Notes: generated from the sequence alone by a model not told the origin. A DNA stretch of 27,456 nt from Cyrtobacter comes (GCF_034470605.1 NZ_JARGYT010000006.1:1-27456); one strand, 5' to 3'; shown: positions 1 through 7,677, counted from the first letter of the stretch. Made by a program: numbers and translations.

Positions 1-108
1 TTCGCTAAACTCAAAGAAAATCGACGCTTAGCATTACGATTTGAGAAATCCGATCTCTCTTTCCTTGCCTTTATAGCTTTAGCATCTATTAAATACAACC
101 TTTGTTAA
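1..108 (+). CDS. IS5-like transposase, C-terminal fragment
   Basis: This is the 3' part of a transposase cut by the window edge. The 35 visible residues begin FAKLKENRRLALRFEK and end in a hydrophobic helix closing with YNLC. The basic F-x-x-L-K-x-x-R-R-x-A-x-R-x-(D/E)-K segment followed by a hydrophobic tail is the usual C-terminus of IS5-type DDE transposases, where it follows the catalytic glutamate. No stop or frameshift is seen in the visible part, so the copy may be intact; the catalytic residues lie outside the window. Confidence 0.7.
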   Translation, partial: FAKLKENRRLALRFEKSDLSFLAFIALASIKYNLC

Positions 109-115
109 CAGTGCC
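1..115 (+). mobile_element. Right end of an IS5-like insertion sequence
   Basis: The window opens inside an insertion sequence. It contains the last 35 codons of a transposase and ends in the 19-bp terminal repeat AACCTTTGTTAACAGTGCC (97-115). The exact reverse complement of this repeat occurs at 27361-27379, where a second copy begins. The sequence after the end starts with TA, and the second copy is preceded by TA, which suggests insertion at a TA-containing target. The transposase stop codon lies inside the terminal repeat. Family assignment (IS5-like) rests on the C-terminal protein pattern only. Confidence 0.8.
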
Positions 116-143
116 TATAGTTTCATATTTAGAAACCATAGGC
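113..143. other. Hairpin directly at the IS5-like right end
   Basis: GCCTATAGTTTC (113-124) and GAAACCATAGGC (132-143) form a 12-bp stem with one mismatch and a 7-nt loop. The first arm uses the last three bases of the insertion sequence. There is no T-run on either strand, so this is not a standard intrinsic terminator. It may be a pre-existing dyad used as the insertion target. The rest of 144-345 holds no gene I can support. Confidence 0.4.
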
Positions 144-345
144 AAAATAATAGAATGTCCTAAAACTTTATGATCATTAATGCGATTTTAATATAAGGGA
201 TAAATATCCGCTTTCTGAATACATATAGAAATATGAAGTCATTCATGAACAGTAAATTAATATTTTTAATATGTTAGAATTGTGGGTGAAGCATCTGTAT
301 ATCCGAGACTCTACTATGATCTATCTAGCGGTAATTCAAAACTCA

Positions 346-380
346 TAAAAAATGAAAGGGCGCAAGTAGCAAGAAGCCCT
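346..380 (-). terminator. Possible terminator of the plsY cluster
   Basis: Read on the minus strand, AGGGC (380-376) pairs with GCCCT (361-357) around a 14-nt loop. A T-rich tract with six consecutive T residues follows. It sits 27 bp beyond the plsY stop codon. The stem is only 5 bp and the loop is long, so the call is tentative. Confidence 0.35.
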
Positions 381-406
381 ACACGCCCAAACACACACTC
401 CCATAC

Positions 407-982
407 TCAAAAGCGCCACTCCTTCCCACTAGTCAAGCGCATAATGTTTGAAATATGCTTGCAATATACTAAGGCTGCAATAGATATGCAAGAAGTAAAT
501 ATGTACATATCTTCATAAAATAGCGAAATAATAACAGGTGAGATAATGCTTAGCAGCGAGGCAATGGATGATATTCTAGTTTTTAGAAAGATTGCTACCC
601 ATATTGATAGTGTTAGTAAAAATATATAAAAATTAATAGCTGCAATATAACCAAATGAAGTAGCCACTCCTTTGCCGCCTTTAAATTTTAACCAAATTGG
701 AAAAATGTGCCCTATAATGGATAATGCTGATATAGATGTGTAAAAGCTATCTTTGTAATAATATGCTACTATGGATGTTGGGATAAAGGCTTTTAAAAAA
801 TCTAATATAAAAACTAGTAACCCAAAGAATTTTCCACCTACTCGTACTGCATTTGTTGCCCCTATATTACCAGATCCACTATTTCTAATATCTCCTTTGT
901 TTAGTACAAGCCCTAATATCAGACCAGATGGTATGGAGCCACAAATATATGAAAGTAAGGCTATATATAAAACGTCCAGCAT
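407..982 (-). CDS. plsY: Glycerol-3-phosphate acyltransferase PlsY
   Basis: PlsY transfers an acyl group from acyl-phosphate to glycerol-3-phosphate in the inner membrane, giving lysophosphatidate, the first step of phospholipid synthesis. The 191-residue protein shows the three conserved cytoplasmic-loop motifs of the family: GSGNIGATNA near residues 36-45, HIFPIWLKFKGGKGVATS near 92-109, and HISNIMRLTSGKE near 176-188. The rest is hydrophobic membrane segments (about residues 1-28, 52-75, 80-98, 112-133, 140-172), typical for this small multi-spanning enzyme. The ATG is 32 bp after the rlmE stop codon on the same strand, so it is probably cotranscribed with the carboxypeptidase gene and rlmE. 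No clear Shine-Dalgarno sequence is visible. The identification is secure. Confidence 0.95.
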   Translation of the reverse strand: MLDVLYIALLSYICGSIPSGLILGLVLNKGDIRNSGSGNIGATNAVRVGGKFFGLLVFILDFLKAFIPTSIVAYYYKDSFYTSISALSIIGHIFPIWLKFKGGKGVATSFGYIAAINFYIFLLTLSIWVAIFLKTRISSIASLLSIISPVIISLFYEDMYIFTSCISIAALVYCKHISNIMRLTSGKEWRF

Positions 983-1014
983 TTGTTTAATCGGATAAAA
1001 GTGGTGTGTACATA

Positions 1015-1629
1015 TTATTTAATTTTTGAAATGGCCACCAAATACTTTTCTGCAGAATCTTTGTAACTTGAATTTGGCTTATAAATTTTTACCTCTCTAA
1101 AATGAGCTCTTGTCTTATCAAGCAAGGTCTTATCACCTTCTCCGCACATGATTTTTGCGATTAGATGGCCACATTGTGTTAGATATAAGAGTGCAAAATC
1201 TATAAAAGAATCTACTAGTTCAAAATTTCTTAATTGATCTATTTTTGCATCTCCAGTTGAATTTGTGGCCATATCACTTAATGCAACATCAAACTTCGAG
1301 CCGCCACTTGCCTCACACAGACTTTTTCTTATTTCATCAGAAAGGAAGTTTCCACAAATAATCTTAACGCCTTCAAGCTTAGTTTCCTTTAAATCTACTC
1401 CTATTATAGTTGAGCCACTACATGAATGAGATTTTAGAACCTGCAACCAACCACCTGGCGCGCATCCAACATCTAAGATAATTTGTCTTCGTTCTTTTTT
1501 AAAGATATGAAATTTTTGGTTTATTTCTAGTAGCTTATATGCGGATCTGCATCTGTAGCCATCAACATTAGAGCGTGCGATATATGGATCTTTTTCTCTT
1601 CTAGTAACCCATTTATTGATTTTTGCCAT
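1015..1629 (-). CDS. rlmE: 23S rRNA 2'-O-ribose methyltransferase RlmE (FtsJ/RrmJ)
   Basis: RlmE methylates the 2'-OH of U2552 in the A-loop of 23S rRNA (E. coli numbering), a late step in large-subunit maturation. The 204-residue protein has the RSAYKLLEI start of the Rossmann methyltransferase fold and the SAM-binding loop ILDVGCAPGGWLQVL (51-65). The K-D-K-E catalytic tetrad can be placed as Lys32, Asp119 (in ALSDMA), Lys159 (in IAKIMCGEGD) and Glu194 (in SAEKYLVA). Length fits the family. Its start overlaps the end of the upstream carboxypeptidase gene by 17 bp, which suggests translational coupling in one operon. RlmE is the better call than a cell-division role, which was once proposed for FtsJ. 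Confidence 0.95.
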   Translation of the reverse strand: MAKINKWVTRREKDPYIARSNVDGYRCRSAYKLLEINQKFHIFKKERRQIILDVGCAPGGWLQVLKSHSCSGSTIIGVDLKETKLEGVKIICGNFLSDEIRKSLCEASGGSKFDVALSDMATNSTGDAKIDQLRNFELVDSFIDFALLYLTQCGHLIAKIMCGEGDKTLLDKTRAHFREVKIYKPNSSYKDSAEKYLVAISKIK

Positions 1630-2740
1630 CTACTAATAATTTGTTCACATTTTGCGCGAATTTTCCAACAATTGATGTTTCGTCTATATCTTTTTGTGCG
1701 ATAGCGGGAACTGTCCTCAGATTTTTTCCATCTAAATTTATTATAAATGAACCAAGAACTTGGCCTTTTGCAATTGGTGCGCTTATTACAGATTCATGTG
1801 CAAATAATATTTTTATATCTTGGCTATTTATGTGATTTTTCACAAAAACACCTACATCTTCCTGTACTGTGACTGGTACATTACCCTCTTTGCCATACCA
1901 TATGGCTAATTTTGTCATTATATAATCTTTAGAAATTAATTTAAGATTTTTGAAATTATTAAGGGCAAAAGAAATAAGCTTGGCTCCCTCTTGCTCCCTT
2001 TCGCGCGTTGTCTTGAGGCCGTTAATAACAGCAATTACCCTAACATCATTCTTTTTAGCACTTAAAGTCACGCCAAAGCCACCAGTATCTGTTGTTCCTG
2101 TCTTAAGGCCATCAACACCAAATTTGCCTAATAAGTTATTACGATTTTGCTGGGTAATATTATTATATTTAAACTCTTTTTCCGAGAAGTAATGGTAATA
2201 TTCGGGATAATCTTTAATTATTGCTCTTGCTAATATAGCTAAATCTCTAGCTGTCATTAAGTGCTCTTTATCAGGCCAGCCACTTGCGTTCTTAAAATAT
2301 GATCCAGTAAGCCCTATCTTAGTTGCTAAGATATTCATCTCTGATACGAATTCATCCTCAGATCCAGAAATAAGCTCGGCAATAGAAACGCTTGCATCGT
2401 TTCCAGAATCAACAATAATACCTCGGATAAGATCATTAACATTGACCCTTTTCCCCTCTTCTAAAAACATTCTTGATCCACCCATTGCCCAGGCCTTTTT
2501 GCTTACAATATACTCATCTGTAAGTTTGATGCGGCCATCTTTGAGGTTCTTAAAAGTCAAATATAATGTCATTAATTTGCTCATAGATGATGGTGCCATT
2601 TTCTCATCACCATTTTTGTTAAAGATCTCTGTGGAAGTGCTCTCTTCCATCAAAAAGGCCTGTTTAGCGGTGGTTTCCAAAGAAAGGCCCAAATAAGGTA
2701 GAAAAATAAGGGCCGCCACAAGTGTTGGTAATGAGCGCAT
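1613..2740 (-). CDS. D-alanyl-D-alanine carboxypeptidase (PBP5/DacA-DacF type)
   Basis: This periplasmic low-molecular-weight penicillin-binding protein removes the terminal D-alanine from peptidoglycan stem peptides. An N-terminal signal segment (about residues 1-20) is followed by the serine-peptidase domain with all three active-site motifs: SMSK (52-55, Ser52 nucleophile), SGN (112-114) and KTG (213-215) in the context GVDGLKTGTTDTGG. A C-terminal beta-rich PBP5_C-type domain follows (about 260-350) and a tail that could be the membrane-binding helix. At 375 residues it is full length. An intact copy implies that the organism still handles some peptidoglycan, which is informative because several Anaplasmataceae have lost most of that pathway. 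It leads a minus-strand cluster with rlmE and plsY. The choice between dacA, dacC and dacF cannot be made from sequence alone. Confidence 0.93.
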   Translation of the reverse strand: MRSLPTLVAALIFLPYLGLSLETTAKQAFLMEESTSTEIFNKNGDEKMAPSSMSKLMTLYLTFKNLKDGRIKLTDEYIVSKKAWAMGGSRMFLEEGKRVNVNDLIRGIIVDSGNDASVSIAELISGSEDEFVSEMNILATKIGLTGSYFKNASGWPDKEHLMTARDLAILARAIIKDYPEYYHYFSEKEFKYNNITQQNRNNLLGKFGVDGLKTGTTDTGGFGVTLSAKKNDVRVIAVINGLKTTREREQEGAKLISFALNNFKNLKLISKDYIMTKLAIWYGKEGNVPVTVQEDVGVFVKNHINSQDIKILFAHESVISAPIAKGQVLGSFIINLDGKNLRTVPAIAQKDIDETSIVGKFAQNVNKLLVDGKNQ

Positions 2741-2768
2741 CTACAAAACATTAATTTTACCATAGGCC

Positions 2769-2797
2769 TATATATCAAAAAAATATGGCAAAGTAAA
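2769..2797 (-). promoter_or_regulatory. Possible sigma70-type promoter for the carboxypeptidase-rlmE-plsY cluster
   Basis: On the minus strand TTTACT (2797-2792) and TATATA (2774-2769) are spaced by 17 bp, each matching four of six consensus positions. They lie about 30 bp upstream of the carboxypeptidase ATG and within the divergent intergenic region shared with the IalB-like gene. The region is AT-rich, so chance matches are easy. Confidence 0.35.
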
Positions 2798-2845
2798 AGA
2801 AATAGGTGTAATTTGATGTTGTAAATTTACAAAGCTTTCTGGTAA

Positions 2846-3355
2846 ATGTGGAAAATTTTGTCTTTTCTAATCTTTGCTTTTCTTCTTTCCTCTTACTCGT
2901 ATTCTGAGGAGTTCTTTAAGGCGAAGAGTTTTGAAAATTGGGATGTTCTTATTACTTTTCGTGATGGGAAAGTTGGTGCGTGTCATACTGTATCTAAGCC
3001 TTTTTTGGATAAAGCTGATGGTTACTTGACTTCATTACTAGCTCTTTCCTATATAGAAGATGGGTGTTTTTCGCTGAGTGTAAACCTTTCTGAAGATGTT
3101 CTTTTTGGGGAGGTTGGTGATGTTTTTGTGCATGTAGGTAAGATCAAGCATAAGCTAAGGCCAAAATTGCGTGGTGCAAACACTTTTAGCTCTATGCAGG
3201 ATAAGGCAATACTAAACGATATAATTTATGAAAGTTCCGCTTTGGAGGGATCTCTAAACGTAGAGATCCATATGAAAAATGGTACAAAGACTGTTGATAA
3301 GTACCAGGTAAAGAAGCTATTAGATTCGATGATATACATAGAAAAGAACTGCTGA
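2846..3355 (+). CDS. IalB-like secreted protein
   Basis: This 169-residue protein has a clear signal peptide (hydrophobic core at residues 4-16, probable cleavage near SYS-EE at 20/21), so it should be periplasmic or surface-exposed. The mature part has the pattern of the invasion-associated locus B (IalB) family: an early ENWDV segment (30-34, with the aromatic residue of the family's F-x-x-W start), Cys46 and Cys74, a beta-rich middle, and a C-terminal stretch in which a short hydrophobic element is followed by a G-T-x-x-x-D-x-Y motif (about 146-153) and a final cysteine (169). The role of IalB proteins is poorly defined; they were named for Bartonella erythrocyte invasion. Similarity is distant, so the family call is moderate. 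It is transcribed toward obgE, 36 bp upstream. Confidence 0.6.
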   Translation: MWKILSFLIFAFLLSSYSYSEEFFKAKSFENWDVLITFRDGKVGACHTVSKPFLDKADGYLTSLLALSYIEDGCFSLSVNLSEDVLFGEVGDVFVHVGKIKHKLRPKLRGANTFSSMQDKAILNDIIYESSALEGSLNVEIHMKNGTKTVDKYQVKKLLDSMIYIEKNC

Positions 3356-3365
3356 TATAATTGCC

Positions 3366-3391
3366 TACATAAATTTATCTATGTATTTTTT
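3366..3391 (+). other. Hairpin plus T6 run abutting the obgE start codon
   Basis: TACATA (3366-3371) and TATGTA (3380-3385) form a 6-bp stem with an 8-nt loop, followed by six T residues ending exactly where the obgE ATG begins. It looks like a weak terminator of the IalB-like gene or an attenuator-like leader of obgE. The all-A/T-rich stem is of low stability. Confidence 0.35.
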
Positions 3392-4402
3392 ATGGATTTT
3401 CTGGATGAGGCCAGGATATACGTTAAAGCCGGGGATGGTGGTCGTGGAGCTTGTAGTTTTAGGAGGGAGAAGTATGTGGAGTTTGGTGGCCCTGATGGTG
3501 GAGATGGTGGTAGAGGTGGAGATGTTATATTAAGAGTTAAGGATGGGTTAAATACATTAAGCGAATTCCGATATAAGAGGCAATTTAAAGCCGAAGATGG
3601 CTTTAGTGGCTCTAGAAAAGCTAGATTTGGTGCTGCTGGAAAAGCGCTCTTTGTGGATGTTCCGATAAACACCCAAATCTTTACTGCAGATGAAGATGTT
3701 ATGCTGGTGGATATGTGCGCTCCAGATGATGCTGTTGTTATTGCAAAAGGTGGTGGTGGTGGTTTGGGTAATATTAGATTTAAGAGCTCTACTGATAGAG
3801 CTCCATCAACTTGTACAAAAGGCTGGCTTGGTCAAGAAATGGAATTGCTCTTAAAGCTTAAGCTATTTTCTGATATTGGATTACTTGGTTTGCCAAATGC
3901 TGGTAAATCTACGCTACTTTCTGCGATTACTAGATCTAAGACAAAAATTGGAAATTATCCATTTACAACTCTGGTACCGCATCTTGGTGTTTTAAAAGTT
4001 GGATATGAAGAATTGGTTATTGCAGATCTTCCGGGGTTAATAGAAAAGGCTAGTGCCGGAGTAGGTTTGGGGCATAGATTTTTAAAACATGTGGAGAGAT
4101 GTAGGTTGTTATTACATATAATAGATTCATCACAGGATGTTGTTACAAATTATAAAGTTGTGAGAAATGAAATGCATTTATACAATGAGGAGCTGTTGAG
4201 AAAACCGGAGCTTATATTGCTTAATAAGATGGATTCTATCTCATCTGCCGAGCTTGAGCTTAAGATAGCGGAAATTAGATCTGTAGCTAATTGTACAGTA
4301 ATATGCTGCTCTGCAATAGATGTTGCTAGTGCTTATGGGATTGTAGATCATCTAGTTAGATTTGTTGAAAATGCAAAATTGGATTCGATTAGCAAGTCAT
4401 GA
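3392..4402 (+). CDS. obgE: Obg family GTPase ObgE/CgtA
   Basis: Obg is an essential GTPase that binds the 50S subunit and links ribosome assembly with growth and stress state. The 336-residue protein has the glycine-rich Obg domain (residues 1-158, starting MDFLDEARIYVKAGDGG with repeated G-G-x-G-G turns) and then the G domain. In the G domain are G1 GLPNAGKST (166-174), the switch I segment YPFTT (189-193), G3 DLPGL (212-216), G4 NKMD (278-281) and G5 CSA (306-308). The variable C-terminal OCT domain found in Gram-positive Obg is absent, as expected. The usual P-x-G-T of the Obg domain reads PINT (91-94). The ATG chosen aligns with the normal family start. No Shine-Dalgarno sequence is seen. 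Confidence 0.96.
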   Translation: MDFLDEARIYVKAGDGGRGACSFRREKYVEFGGPDGGDGGRGGDVILRVKDGLNTLSEFRYKRQFKAEDGFSGSRKARFGAAGKALFVDVPINTQIFTADEDVMLVDMCAPDDAVVIAKGGGGGLGNIRFKSSTDRAPSTCTKGWLGQEMELLLKLKLFSDIGLLGLPNAGKSTLLSAITRSKTKIGNYPFTTLVPHLGVLKVGYEELVIADLPGLIEKASAGVGLGHRFLKHVERCRLLLHIIDSSQDVVTNYKVVRNEMHLYNEELLRKPELILLNKMDSISSAELELKIAEIRSVANCTVICCSAIDVASAYGIVDHLVRFVENAKLDSISKS

Positions 4403-4838
4403 GGAGCTTGGTATAATGCAAAATATGACATGGCCCTTGCTGATTAGGGGGTAAGTTTGTAGTTCTTATAAATAAAGAATGTTTCGGGTTCTTTTGTCTA
4501 AGCTGTAAAAGCGCTTGAGGGTTTTAATGGTATAGTTTGCTGGAATCATGCTTTGTTCGAGATGGATATTTTGGTGCATCAAGAATTAATTGATTTTGGG
4601 TGGTTTTACTCTTTTGTGATTGGTTCAGAATTTATGCATAATAATTTTATGTAACATTTTGCTAAATATATACCAAATACCTAATTAAAGTTATTGTTGG
4701 GTATTGCGGTCTTTGGTATTTTCGCGTATCAAGTCTAGCTGTTTTGCGCATCATTATATTTATAGTTTTTATATTAGGTATGTTGGCGTTATTTGTGAGA
4801 TTTTCTGGAAATTAAGCTTGTGAAGCAATTTGCGGTAC
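4403..4838. other. Gene-free spacer between obgE and the secE promoter
   Basis: No gene is supported in this 436-bp stretch. A weak hairpin AAAGAA/TTCTTT (4474-4479 and 4489-4494) followed by T-rich sequence could end obgE transcription. Many bacteria have tRNA-Trp or tuf just upstream of secE; I searched both strands for a T-arm or EF-Tu remnant and found neither. An open but startless frame of 50 codons at about 4503-4655 matches nothing I recognise. Confidence 0.5.
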
Positions 4839-4866
4839 TTGACATTGGGGCGCTTAGTATTATCAT
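4839..4866 (+). promoter_or_regulatory. Sigma70-type promoter of secE-nusG and the ribosomal protein/RNAP block
   Basis: A perfect TTGACA (4839-4844) is followed, after 16 bp, by TATCAT (4861-4866), five of six to the -10 consensus. Transcription would start near 4873, about 25 nt before the secE ATG at 4898. It is the best promoter match near this block and it argues against translation starting at the earlier in-frame ATG (4820), which lies upstream of it. Confidence 0.7.
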
Positions 4867-4897
4867 GCGCTCTTCTTGTTTTTCTTCGGGCATTCTA

Positions 4898-5089
4898 ATG
4901 AAGTGGCTTAAGTTTTTGAAGGAGGTTAAGCATGAGGCTGAACTTGTCTCTTGGCCGACTCCTCGGGAAGTTGCTATTTCCTCGGTGTTTGTAGCCATTT
5001 TGGTTGGTATTTCGGGTTTGGTTTTCTTCCTCTCTGATACAGCGTCGTATTGGTTGATAAATTTGTTTCTTGGTCTTAAGGGTTTATAG
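4898..5089 (+). CDS. secE: Preprotein translocase subunit SecE
   Basis: SecE clamps SecY in the SecYEG channel of the inner membrane. The 63-residue form starting at 4898 has the conserved amphipathic segment FLKEVKHEAELVSWPTPRE (about 5-23; W-P-T/S-x-x-E is the family hallmark) followed by a single transmembrane helix (about 30-55). This is the usual length of alphaproteobacterial single-span SecE. The frame is open from 4820, but the added residues have no SecE counterpart and the promoter lies inside that extension, so the inner ATG is preferred. It is followed by nusG with a 2-bp gap, the standard arrangement. Confidence 0.93.
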   Translation: MKWLKFLKEVKHEAELVSWPTPREVAISSVFVAILVGISGLVFFLSDTASYWLINLFLGLKGL

Positions 5090-5091
5090 TT

Positions 5092-5607
5092 TTGTCTGCT
5101 CGTTGGTACATAATAAATTCCACCTCTGGTCGTGAGGATAGGTTGATAGAGGGTATAAAGGTTGAGGCTGCCAAGCGTGGTTTGTCTTCTAGCTTTATAG
5201 ATTTCGTTTCCCCGGTTGATTCTTCCGGAAAGGGGGTTGGTAAGAAATTTATGCCAGGTTATATATTCGTTAATATGGTTCTTAATGATGCGACTTTATC
5301 TGTTATAAAGAGTGTTCCGATCGCTTCTAGGATGCTAGGTTCCTCTAAGAGGCCTGTTATGGTTTCTGAAAGTGAGGTTAAAAAGGTATTTTTAAATATA
5401 CAGAGTTCCAAATCTGAATCTGGGTCTTCTTCTTATGAAGAGGGGCAGATTGTTTTGGTTAAAGATGGTCCATTTGAGAGCTTTACAGGTCAGATTTCTA
5501 AGATTTATTCTGATAAAAAGAAAATGAAGGTATTTGTTTCGATACTTGGTAGAGAGATTCCGGTTGAGCTTGAGTTTTGGCAAGTGTGTCCAGTAAAAAA
5601 GGTTTGA
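5092..5607 (+). CDS. nusG: Transcription termination/antitermination factor NusG
   Basis: NusG binds RNA polymerase and couples it to the ribosome (via S10) or to Rho. The 171-residue protein has the N-terminal NGN domain (about 1-105), starting ARWYIINSTSGREDR and including KKFMPGYIFVNM (51-62), which contacts the polymerase clamp. The C-terminal KOW domain (about 118-170) contains VLVKDGPFESFTGQISKI (121-138). The start is TTG (5092), which fits the family start; no better ATG exists. Only 2 bp separate it from secE, and rplK follows 21 bp later, so all are probably on one transcript. Confidence 0.95.
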   Translation: MSARWYIINSTSGREDRLIEGIKVEAAKRGLSSSFIDFVSPVDSSGKGVGKKFMPGYIFVNMVLNDATLSVIKSVPIASRMLGSSKRPVMVSESEVKKVFLNIQSSKSESGSSSYEEGQIVLVKDGPFESFTGQISKIYSDKKKMKVFVSILGREIPVELEFWQVCPVKKV

Positions 5608-5628
5608 TTTTTTATTTTTATATTTGTT

Positions 5629-6075
5629 ATGAAAAAGAGAAATGAGGCTTCGGTAGTAAAGCTCCAGATTCCTGCGCGCCAAGCTAATCCAGCCCCCCCT
5701 ATAGGTTCTGCTCTTGGTCCTAAAGGAATAAACATAGTTGAGTTCTGTAAGAGGTTTAATGAACAAACTAAGGATGAGGAGGTTGGTACCCCGATACCTG
5801 TTGAAATTAGTATCAACCGTGATAGAAGTTTTTCTTTTATAATGAAACTTCCGCCGGTGAGCTATATGTTAAAAAAGGCTGCTAATATCACTAAAGGCAG
5901 TAAGGAGGTTGGTAAGGGGTTGTTTGTTGGTAGTGTGACAATGGATTCTATTATAGAGATTGCCAAGAAAAAGATGGGCGATATGTTGGTAGATAGATTG
6001 GATTCTGCTATCAAGATGGTTATCGGTACTGCTACTTCTATGGGTATAAGGGTTTTAGGTAATGAAGGTGAGTAA
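5629..6075 (+). CDS. rplK: 50S ribosomal protein L11
   Basis: L11 forms the GTPase-associated region of the 50S subunit with 23S rRNA and the L10-L7/L12 stalk, and is needed for RelA sensing where present. The 148-residue protein has the N-terminal domain with the conserved proline-rich helix QIPARQANPAPPIGSALG (13-30; its prolines are the thiostrepton-contact residues) and GINIVEFCKRFNE (34-46). The RNA-binding C-terminal domain ends with GTATSMGIRVLG. Length is slightly longer than E. coli L11 (142). Its last 14 bases overlap the start of rplA, which suggests coupled translation. Confidence 0.97.
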   Translation: MKKRNEASVVKLQIPARQANPAPPIGSALGPKGINIVEFCKRFNEQTKDEEVGTPIPVEISINRDRSFSFIMKLPPVSYMLKKAANITKGSKEVGKGLFVGSVTMDSIIEIAKKKMGDMLVDRLDSAIKMVIGTATSMGIRVLGNEGE

Positions 6076-6775
6076 AGTTGGAAAAAGGTTGAATAAGGCG
6101 GCTTCATTGGTTGAGGCCGGTCGTCTCTATGGGTTAGTAGAAGCTTTAGATCTACTATTAGGTCTATATAAGGAGCAATTTTGTACTAAATTTGACGAGA
6201 CTATTGACATGGTGTTTAATCTTGGTGTTGATACAAAACATTCTGATCAAATGGTGCGTGGCTCTGTTTCTATGCCAAGTGGCCTTGGGAAAAGCGTGAA
6301 AGTTGCGATTTTTACTACTGAGGCAAATTTTGAGAGGGCAAAAGCTTCTGGTGCAGATATTGTTGGTGAGGAGGCTCTTATAGAGAGTGTGAAATCTGGA
6401 AATATAAATTTTGATATGTGTGTTGCGACCCCTGATGTAATGGTAAAGCTAGCTCCTTTAGGTAGGGTTTTAGGGCCAAAGGGTATGATGCCTAATCCAA
6501 AGCTCGGTACTGTCTCTATGGATATAGAGGGTATGATTAAGAGGGTTAAATCTGGTTACGTAGAGTATAAGGCGGATAAATTTGGGATAGTCCATGCTGG
6601 GATAGCTAAACTTAGCTTTTCAGTGGATGCTATAAAAAAGAACGTGATGGCGCTTTATAGCGCGATTTTGGCGTCTAAGCCTTCTGGAGCGAAAGGAATT
6701 TATATAAAGTCTGCCTATATAGGATCTTCTCAGGGTATTTCCGTACCTTTAGATATAAGTAGTTTGTCTGTTTAA
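6062..6775 (+). CDS. rplA: 50S ribosomal protein L1
   Basis: L1 forms the mobile L1 stalk that steers deacylated tRNA from the E site. In many bacteria it also represses its own L11 operon by binding the mRNA leader. The 237-residue protein shows the family blocks FDETIDMVFNLGVDTKHSDQ (42-61), RGSVSMPSGLGK, the signature PLGRVLGPKGMMPNPKLGTV (about 127-146) and the C-terminal GAKGIYIKSAYIGSSQG. The ATG at 6062 overlaps rplK by 14 bp; a GTG two codons later is also possible. No L1-like mRNA site could be identified with confidence. Confidence 0.97.
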   Translation: MKVSKVGKRLNKAASLVEAGRLYGLVEALDLLLGLYKEQFCTKFDETIDMVFNLGVDTKHSDQMVRGSVSMPSGLGKSVKVAIFTTEANFERAKASGADIVGEEALIESVKSGNINFDMCVATPDVMVKLAPLGRVLGPKGMMPNPKLGTVSMDIEGMIKRVKSGYVEYKADKFGIVHAGIAKLSFSVDAIKKNVMALYSAILASKPSGAKGIYIKSAYIGSSQGISVPLDISSLSV

Positions 6776-6793
6776 TTTATTTTAATTTTTATT

Positions 6794-7276
6794 GTGAGTA
6801 AAGCTTCGAATCAAGAGGTTGTTCGCTCTCTTTCGGACCTCTTTTCATCAGTGCCTGTCGTATTTATTTTACGTCCTGGGGCGCTGAACGCTGCCCAGAT
6901 ACGTGGAATAAGGAGGCAGCTTCAGTCTGTTGGTGGTTTTTATCGTATTGCTAAGAATACGCTTGCCAAAGTTGCGCTGAAGGATACTTCTTATGAGTCT
7001 TTTTTGAATGTACTTAAAGGTCCTACGGCCTTGGTTTATGGAGAGGATATTTTATCTATTCTTTCTGTGCTTTCAAAGGCTCAAAAGGAATTTAGTGGTA
7101 AATTAGAAATATTATCCTGTTCTATGGGTAGTGATAATTTAGATAATGTTGAGCTCGAGAGTTTGGCCAGATTTTCGTCTGTGTCTCATTTGCGTTCTGA
7201 GCTCCTTGCTAGAATGTCTGCGGTTCCTTCAGCCTTTGTGAGGTTGTTGGGTGTGTATTCTAGTTCTCTTTCTTAA
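6794..7276 (+). CDS. rplJ: 50S ribosomal protein L10
   Basis: L10 is the base of the ribosomal stalk: its N-terminal domain binds 23S rRNA and L11 and its C-terminal helix carries the L7/L12 dimers. The 160-residue protein starts at a GTG (6794) and reads SKASNQEVVRSLSDLF, with the conserved RGIRRQLQSVGGFYRIAKNT block (37-56), the GPTALVYG motif (74-81), and a C-terminal helix for L7/L12 attachment. The rplA-rplJ gap is only 18 bp, so there is no space for an E. coli-type L10 autoregulatory leader directly upstream. It sits just before rplL as expected. Confidence 0.95.
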   Translation: MSKASNQEVVRSLSDLFSSVPVVFILRPGALNAAQIRGIRRQLQSVGGFYRIAKNTLAKVALKDTSYESFLNVLKGPTALVYGEDILSILSVLSKAQKEFSGKLEILSCSMGSDNLDNVELESLARFSSVSHLRSELLARMSAVPSAFVRLLGVYSSSLS

Positions 7277-7305
7277 AAAATTTCGTTTTATATTTAATTT
7301 TTGAT

Positions 7306-7677
7306 ATGGCTGATCTAAACAAAATAACAGAAGATTTATCCTCCTTATCTGTAAAAGATATGGTTGCTTTGATATCAGATCTTGAAAAGAAATGGAACGT
7401 TAGTGCTGCTGTACAGGTTGCTGCTGCTCCTGTTGCTGAAGCTGCTGCTGTTCAAGAAAAAACAGAATTTGATGTTGAGTTAACAAGTATTGAGGATGGT
7501 AAAAAACTTGGTGTTATAAAAGCTCTTAGAGTTGTGATTTCTGGTTTAGGATTGACTGAAGCTAAGGCTTTGGTAGAAGGTGCGCCTAAGATCGTAAAAG
7601 AAGCTATTTCTAAGGAAGAGGCCGAAAAAATAAAGAAAGAACTAGAGGCCGCTGGTGGAAAGGTTGCGCTGAAATAA
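7306..7677 (+). CDS. rplL: 50S ribosomal protein L7/L12
   Basis: L7/L12 is the multicopy, flexible stalk protein that recruits translational GTPases. The 123-residue acidic protein has the N-terminal dimerisation domain (1-33), an alanine/valine-rich hinge (about 34-50, AAPVAEAAAV) and the globular C-terminal domain with FDVELTSIEDGKKLGVIKAL (55-74), LGLTEAKALVEGAPKIVKE (82-100) and the conserved end AAGGKVALK. The gene has an unusually T-rich upstream sequence and no Shine-Dalgarno motif, which is surprising for a protein needed in excess over L10. Confidence 0.97.
   Translation: MADLNKITEDLSSLSVKDMVALISDLEKKWNVSAAVQVAAAPVAEAAAVQEKTEFDVELTSIEDGKKLGVIKALRVVISGLGLTEAKALVEGAPKIVKEAISKEEAEKIKKELEAAGGKVALK

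Noticed and set aside
282..518. 78-residue plus-strand reading frame over the plsY end
   Set aside because: It overlaps plsY on the other strand and has low-complexity, unprotein-like composition.
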